Below are positions 61,678-64,000 of a DNA stretch of 64,000 nt, piece by piece. The notes under the pieces were generated by a model. It was not told the DNA's origin, made no database searches, and was given only the letters and a program-made list of their open reading frames with translations. Each line of letters begins with the position of its first letter. The first letter of the stretch is position 1. The position numbers and the translations under genes are program-made. The stretch comes from JAEUMY01 sp031394355 (GTDB lineage Bacteria > Pseudomonadota > Gammaproteobacteria > Burkholderiales > Usitatibacteraceae). The DNA lies in contig JANNSU010000054.1 in NCBI GenBank assembly GCA_031394355.1, forward strand, positions 62,001 to 126,000, read 5' to 3'.

Positions 61678-62017
61678 GCTGGAAACCTTGAATGGGTTGA
61701 TGTTGCAAAGCAGCAGATTTTAGCATGCGAAGGCTGCATAGCCGGTAAAGTTTCTTGCCTTTTGAAAGATTTGCTGTATAGTTCGCGCCTGCTGCATTGC
61801 ACCAATCCGGTTTGGTTCCGTTGTAACTAGCCAAACCATCGTGTCGTTCCCTGACCCTCCCTTCCGCGTTCCTGCAGTTCAGGTTTCGGTTGTTGTTCCG
61901 GTTAGCGACGATGTTTTGACCCCAGATGGGGTCGCGCTGACGGCAACCCCGGCCTGCTTCCTTTTGAAGCCATGCCCAGCTTTTTGTTGCCCGCATGCAC
62001 CGCTTTGAAAGTGAATC
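61678..62017. promoter_or_regulatory. Divergent typA-helicase intergenic region with a long helicase leader
   Basis: 340 bp without a credible open frame. A sigma-70 promoter (61755-61782) faces the helicase and would give a leader of about 230 bases. The leader is rich in GTT/CGG/CCC stretches (for example CCCCAGATGGGG at 61920-61931, which can form a small hairpin). Such long leaders are typical for cold-responsive and autoregulated RNA helicase genes. Confidence 0.65.
61755..61782 (+). promoter_or_regulatory. Sigma-70 promoter of the DEAD-box helicase gene
   Basis: TTGCCT (61755-61760), 16-base spacer, TATAGT (61777-61782). It lies about 235 bases before the helicase start. Confidence 0.7.
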
Positions 62018-63316
62018 ATGAATTTTGCAGAACTCAATCTCTCCCCCAACCTGCTTTCCGCCATCGAGAAAGCCGGTTACACCACGCCCACGCCCATCCA
62101 GGAACAAGCCATTCCTGCAGTGCTCGCTGGTGCTGACATCATTGCCTCGGCCCAGACCGGCACGGGCAAGACCGCAGCCTTCATGCTGCCCGCCCTGCAC
62201 AAGCTGCAGGCCAAGCCCATCGGCCCCGGCAAAGGCCCACGCGTACTGGTGCTGACACCGACCCGTGAACTGGCATCGCAGGTGAATGAAGCCACGCGCA
62301 AATATGGCAACGGCCTTCGTATCAAGACAGTCAGCGTTCTCGGTGGCATGCCCTACCCGGTTCAGAACCGCATGCTGTCGGGCTGGGTTGATGTCCTGGT
62401 TGCAACACCGGGCCGCCTCATTGACCACATGGAACGTGGCCGCATCGACTTCTCCCGTCTCGAAATGCTGATCCTCGACGAAGCGGACCGCATGCTGGAC
62501 ATGGGCTTCATCGACGACGTCGAGCGCATCATTGCCGCCACGCCGTCCACGCGTCAGACCCTCTTGTTCTCGGCGACCATGGAAGGCGACATTGCGCGCC
62601 TGGCCCAGCGCATCCTCAAGAACCCGACACGTATCGAGATTTCAACCAAGACCGAGCGAAACGTGAACATCGAGCAGCGTCTCCACTTCGTGGATGACCT
62701 CTCCCACAAAAACAAAGTGCTCCGCCACCTCCTGGTGGATGCCTCGGTCAATCAGGCCATCATTTTCATGGCCACCAAGCGTGATGCCGACCAGCTCGCA
62801 GCCGAACTGCATCAGGATGGTCACGCTGTCGCGGCACTGCACGGCGACATGAAGCAGGGTCAGCGTAACCGCACGCTTCAGGGCTTGCGTCGTGGTGACG
62901 TGCAGGTGCTCGTGGCCACCGATGTTGCGGCACGCGGTCTTGACGTATCAGGCATCAGCCACGTCATCAACTTCGATCTGCCGAAAGTGCCGGAAGACTA
63001 TGTGCACCGCATCGGACGCACCGGTCGTGCGGGCAACAAGGGCGTTGCACTCACCCTTTGTGCGCATCGTGACGGACATCTCCTGCAGCGCATCCAGCGT
63101 TTCACCAACAACCAGATCCCGGTGCACGTCATCGAGGGCCTGGAGCCGAAAGTGAAAGCCTTCCCGCGCAACAATGATCGCAAGCCGGCAGGCAAGAAGT
63201 GGAGCGGACCGCGGAAGCCTGGTTTCGGCGCATCGCAGCCGCGCAGCTTCAGCAGCGAAGGCCGTGGTGCACCCGCTGCCAATTCGGGTGGCTGGAAGAA
63301 AGCCGCAAACTTCTGA
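62018..63316 (+). CDS. rhlE: DEAD-box RNA helicase, RhlE-like
   Basis: This 432-residue helicase has the Q motif (TPTPIQEQAIPAVLAG), motif I AQTGTGKTA, motif II DEADRMLDMGF, SAT (FSATMEGDI) and motif VI HRIGRTGRAG. The C-terminus is basic and rich in Gly, Lys and Pro (KKWSGPRKPGFGASQPRSFS), typical of RhlE for RNA binding. It acts in ribosome maturation and RNA decay. Confidence 0.94.
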   Translation: MNFAELNLSPNLLSAIEKAGYTTPTPIQEQAIPAVLAGADIIASAQTGTGKTAAFMLPALHKLQAKPIGPGKGPRVLVLTPTRELASQVNEATRKYGNGLRIKTVSVLGGMPYPVQNRMLSGWVDVLVATPGRLIDHMERGRIDFSRLEMLILDEADRMLDMGFIDDVERIIAATPSTRQTLLFSATMEGDIARLAQRILKNPTRIEISTKTERNVNIEQRLHFVDDLSHKNKVLRHLLVDASVNQAIIFMATKRDADQLAAELHQDGHAVAALHGDMKQGQRNRTLQGLRRGDVQVLVATDVAARGLDVSGISHVINFDLPKVPEDYVHRIGRTGRAGNKGVALTLCAHRDGHLLQRIQRFTNNQIPVHVIEGLEPKVKAFPRNNDRKPAGKKWSGPRKPGFGASQPRSFSSEGRGAPAANSGGWKKAANF

Positions 63317-63354
63317 TGTGGGTTGCCTCGGCATCAGCCGGGGTCATGCTCTGA

Positions 63355-63381
63355 AAACCGGGAGGCTAGTCCTCCCGGTTT
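63355..63381. terminator. Bidirectional terminator shared by rhlE and truncated hemoglobin
   Basis: Stem AAACCGGGAGG / CCTCCCGGTTT with loop CTAGT. The hemoglobin stop codon (CTA on the plus strand, 63366-63368) lies in the loop, so the hairpin overlaps the end of that gene. Confidence 0.85.
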
Positions 63382-63794
63382 CGCATCCAGTCCGAAGTGC
63401 CAAAGAATGACCGCGCCAGTGCCTGGCGCAATCGTGGCGCCACACCTCTGTCTTCCATGGCCCGGTTCATGCAGGCGAGCCACTGATCCCGTTCGGACGT
63501 TGCGATCGCAAATGGCCCATGGCGCGCTCTCAGGCGCGGGTGCCCAAATTCATTGGTGTACAGTGCCGGGCCACCCAGCCAGCCGGACAGAAACATGTAC
63601 AGTTTCTGACGCGAGCCCGCCAACGATTCGGGATGCAGCTTGCGAATGCCGAAGTAGTCCGGATCCTCATCCATGAGGTCATAAAACCTGTCAACGAGCC
63701 CTCGAACCGCAGCATCACCGCCCATCAATTCATAGGGCGTGGTTTCCGGATCGGGTAACAGGCTTTGCGGGTCAATGTGCTGGTCACTGCTCAT
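63366..63794 (-). CDS. Truncated hemoglobin (group II-like)
   Basis: This 142-residue globin has YELMGGDAAVRGLVDRFYDL, the proximal region HPRLRARHGPFAIATSERDQ and the terminal WLACMNRAME. The LSGWLGGPALYTNEFGHPRL stretch is typical of group II truncated hemoglobins, which bind oxygen or nitric oxide. Stands alone, convergent with rhlE. Confidence 0.9.
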   Translation of the reverse strand: MSSDQHIDPQSLLPDPETTPYELMGGDAAVRGLVDRFYDLMDEDPDYFGIRKLHPESLAGSRQKLYMFLSGWLGGPALYTNEFGHPRLRARHGPFAIATSERDQWLACMNRAMEDRGVAPRLRQALARSFFGTSDWMRNRED

Positions 63795-63796
63795 GT

Positions 63797-63808
63797 GCGA
63801 ATATTCGC
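63797..63808. repeat. GCGAATATTCGC palindrome, intergenic copy
   Basis: An exact copy in the 63-base gap between the divergent hemoglobin and ArnD-like genes, two bases from the hemoglobin ATG. Confidence 0.95.
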
Positions 63809-63857
63809 ATGAACGCGCAGAAGCGGCGTCGCATCGCCTTTGTTATAGTCCGCCGCC

Positions 63858-64000
63858 ATGACAAGAAAAAACAAGTTGCTCGCACTCAAGGTGGATGTGG
63901 ACACATTCCGGGGAACCCGGGAAGGCGTTCCGCATTTGCTCGACCTGTTCAAGCGTTTGGATGTGGGGGCCACGTTTCTGTTCAGTCTCGGCCCAGACCA
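63858..64000 (+). CDS. arnD: ArnD-like polysaccharide deacetylase (partial, window edge)
   Basis: The frame starts at ATG 63858 and runs off the window after 47 codons. The visible start LLALKVDVDTFRGTREGVP and LDVGATFLFSLGPD match ArnD, which deformylates Ara4FN-undecaprenyl phosphate for lipid A modification and polymyxin resistance. DVDTF contains the metal-binding aspartates of the NodB fold. The rest of the arn genes would have to lie to the right. Confidence 0.8.
   Translation, partial: MTRKNKLLALKVDVDTFRGTREGVPHLLDLFKRLDVGATFLFSLGPD

Overview
The window is a 64 kb stretch of a bacterial chromosome of moderately high GC. A complete periplasmic Sox thiosulfate-oxidation cluster, Liu-type leucine and Mms-type valine degradation genes, MccA/MccB, YceI/cytochrome b561, PrfC, TypA and RhlE together point to a betaproteobacterium. 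I cannot name the genus from the sequence alone. A 12-bp palindrome, GCGAATATTCGC, occurs 23 times as an exact match in both coding and non-coding DNA and works as a genomic signature of this organism.

Layout. (1) 1-6091: a membrane signalling locus. An MFS permease carrying an N-terminal sensor/HAMP module (cut by the window edge) and a small membrane sensor are divergent from a Ser/Thr kinase with a C-terminal Cache-HAMP module, which is coupled to an alpha/beta hydrolase. (2) 6128-25127, almost all on the minus strand: branched-chain amino acid catabolism. The valine branch holds mmsA, mmsB, 3-hydroxyisobutyryl-CoA hydrolase, an enoyl-CoA hydratase and an acyl-CoA dehydrogenase. The leucine branch holds liuA, mccB/liuB, liuC and mccA/liuD, with a thiolase and SDRs. 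A DUF559 cassette flanked by inverted repeats sits inside it without breaking translational coupling. (3) 25200-31984: a META-domain lipoprotein, a DUF1653 protein, a transglutaminase-like/TPR lipoprotein, a CoA-transferase and an MBL-fold hydrolase whose start codons abut in one ATGCAT, a DUF502 protein, and an iron-type ABC ATPase and binding protein with no permease. (4) 32213-34557: a MarR regulator with twin operators, cytochrome b561 and two YceI proteins. (5) 34617-40194: tRNA-Leu, prfC, DUF429, an MFS drug exporter and an aminotransferase.

(6) 40373-46317 is the most unusual region. It encodes a CvaA-type membrane fusion protein, a C39-peptidase ABC exporter, and three tiny genes that I found outside the obvious ORFs. 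Their 46-50 residue products have diverged leaders but end in the identical GGGSGDVIF. Divergent from them is a TPR protein with an HD-GYP cyclic-di-GMP phosphodiesterase domain, with a perfect CRP-type site in the shared promoter region. The leader positions predict release of a hexapeptide, SGDVIF. I infer a peptide secretion or signalling circuit that feeds into c-di-GMP.

(7) 46387-58605: tRNA-Asn, a thioredoxin-like protein, soxB, an HbpS-like protein, soxX, soxA, a DsrE-like protein, soxZ, soxY, soxD and soxC. SoxR (an ArsR-type thiol sensor) is divergent over a palindromic operator. MoaE, MoaD and MobB, which would serve the molybdenum centre of SoxC, and a prolyl oligopeptidase follow. 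(8) 58622-64000: rmuC, typA, a DEAD-box helicase with a long leader, a truncated hemoglobin and the start of an ArnD-like deacetylase.
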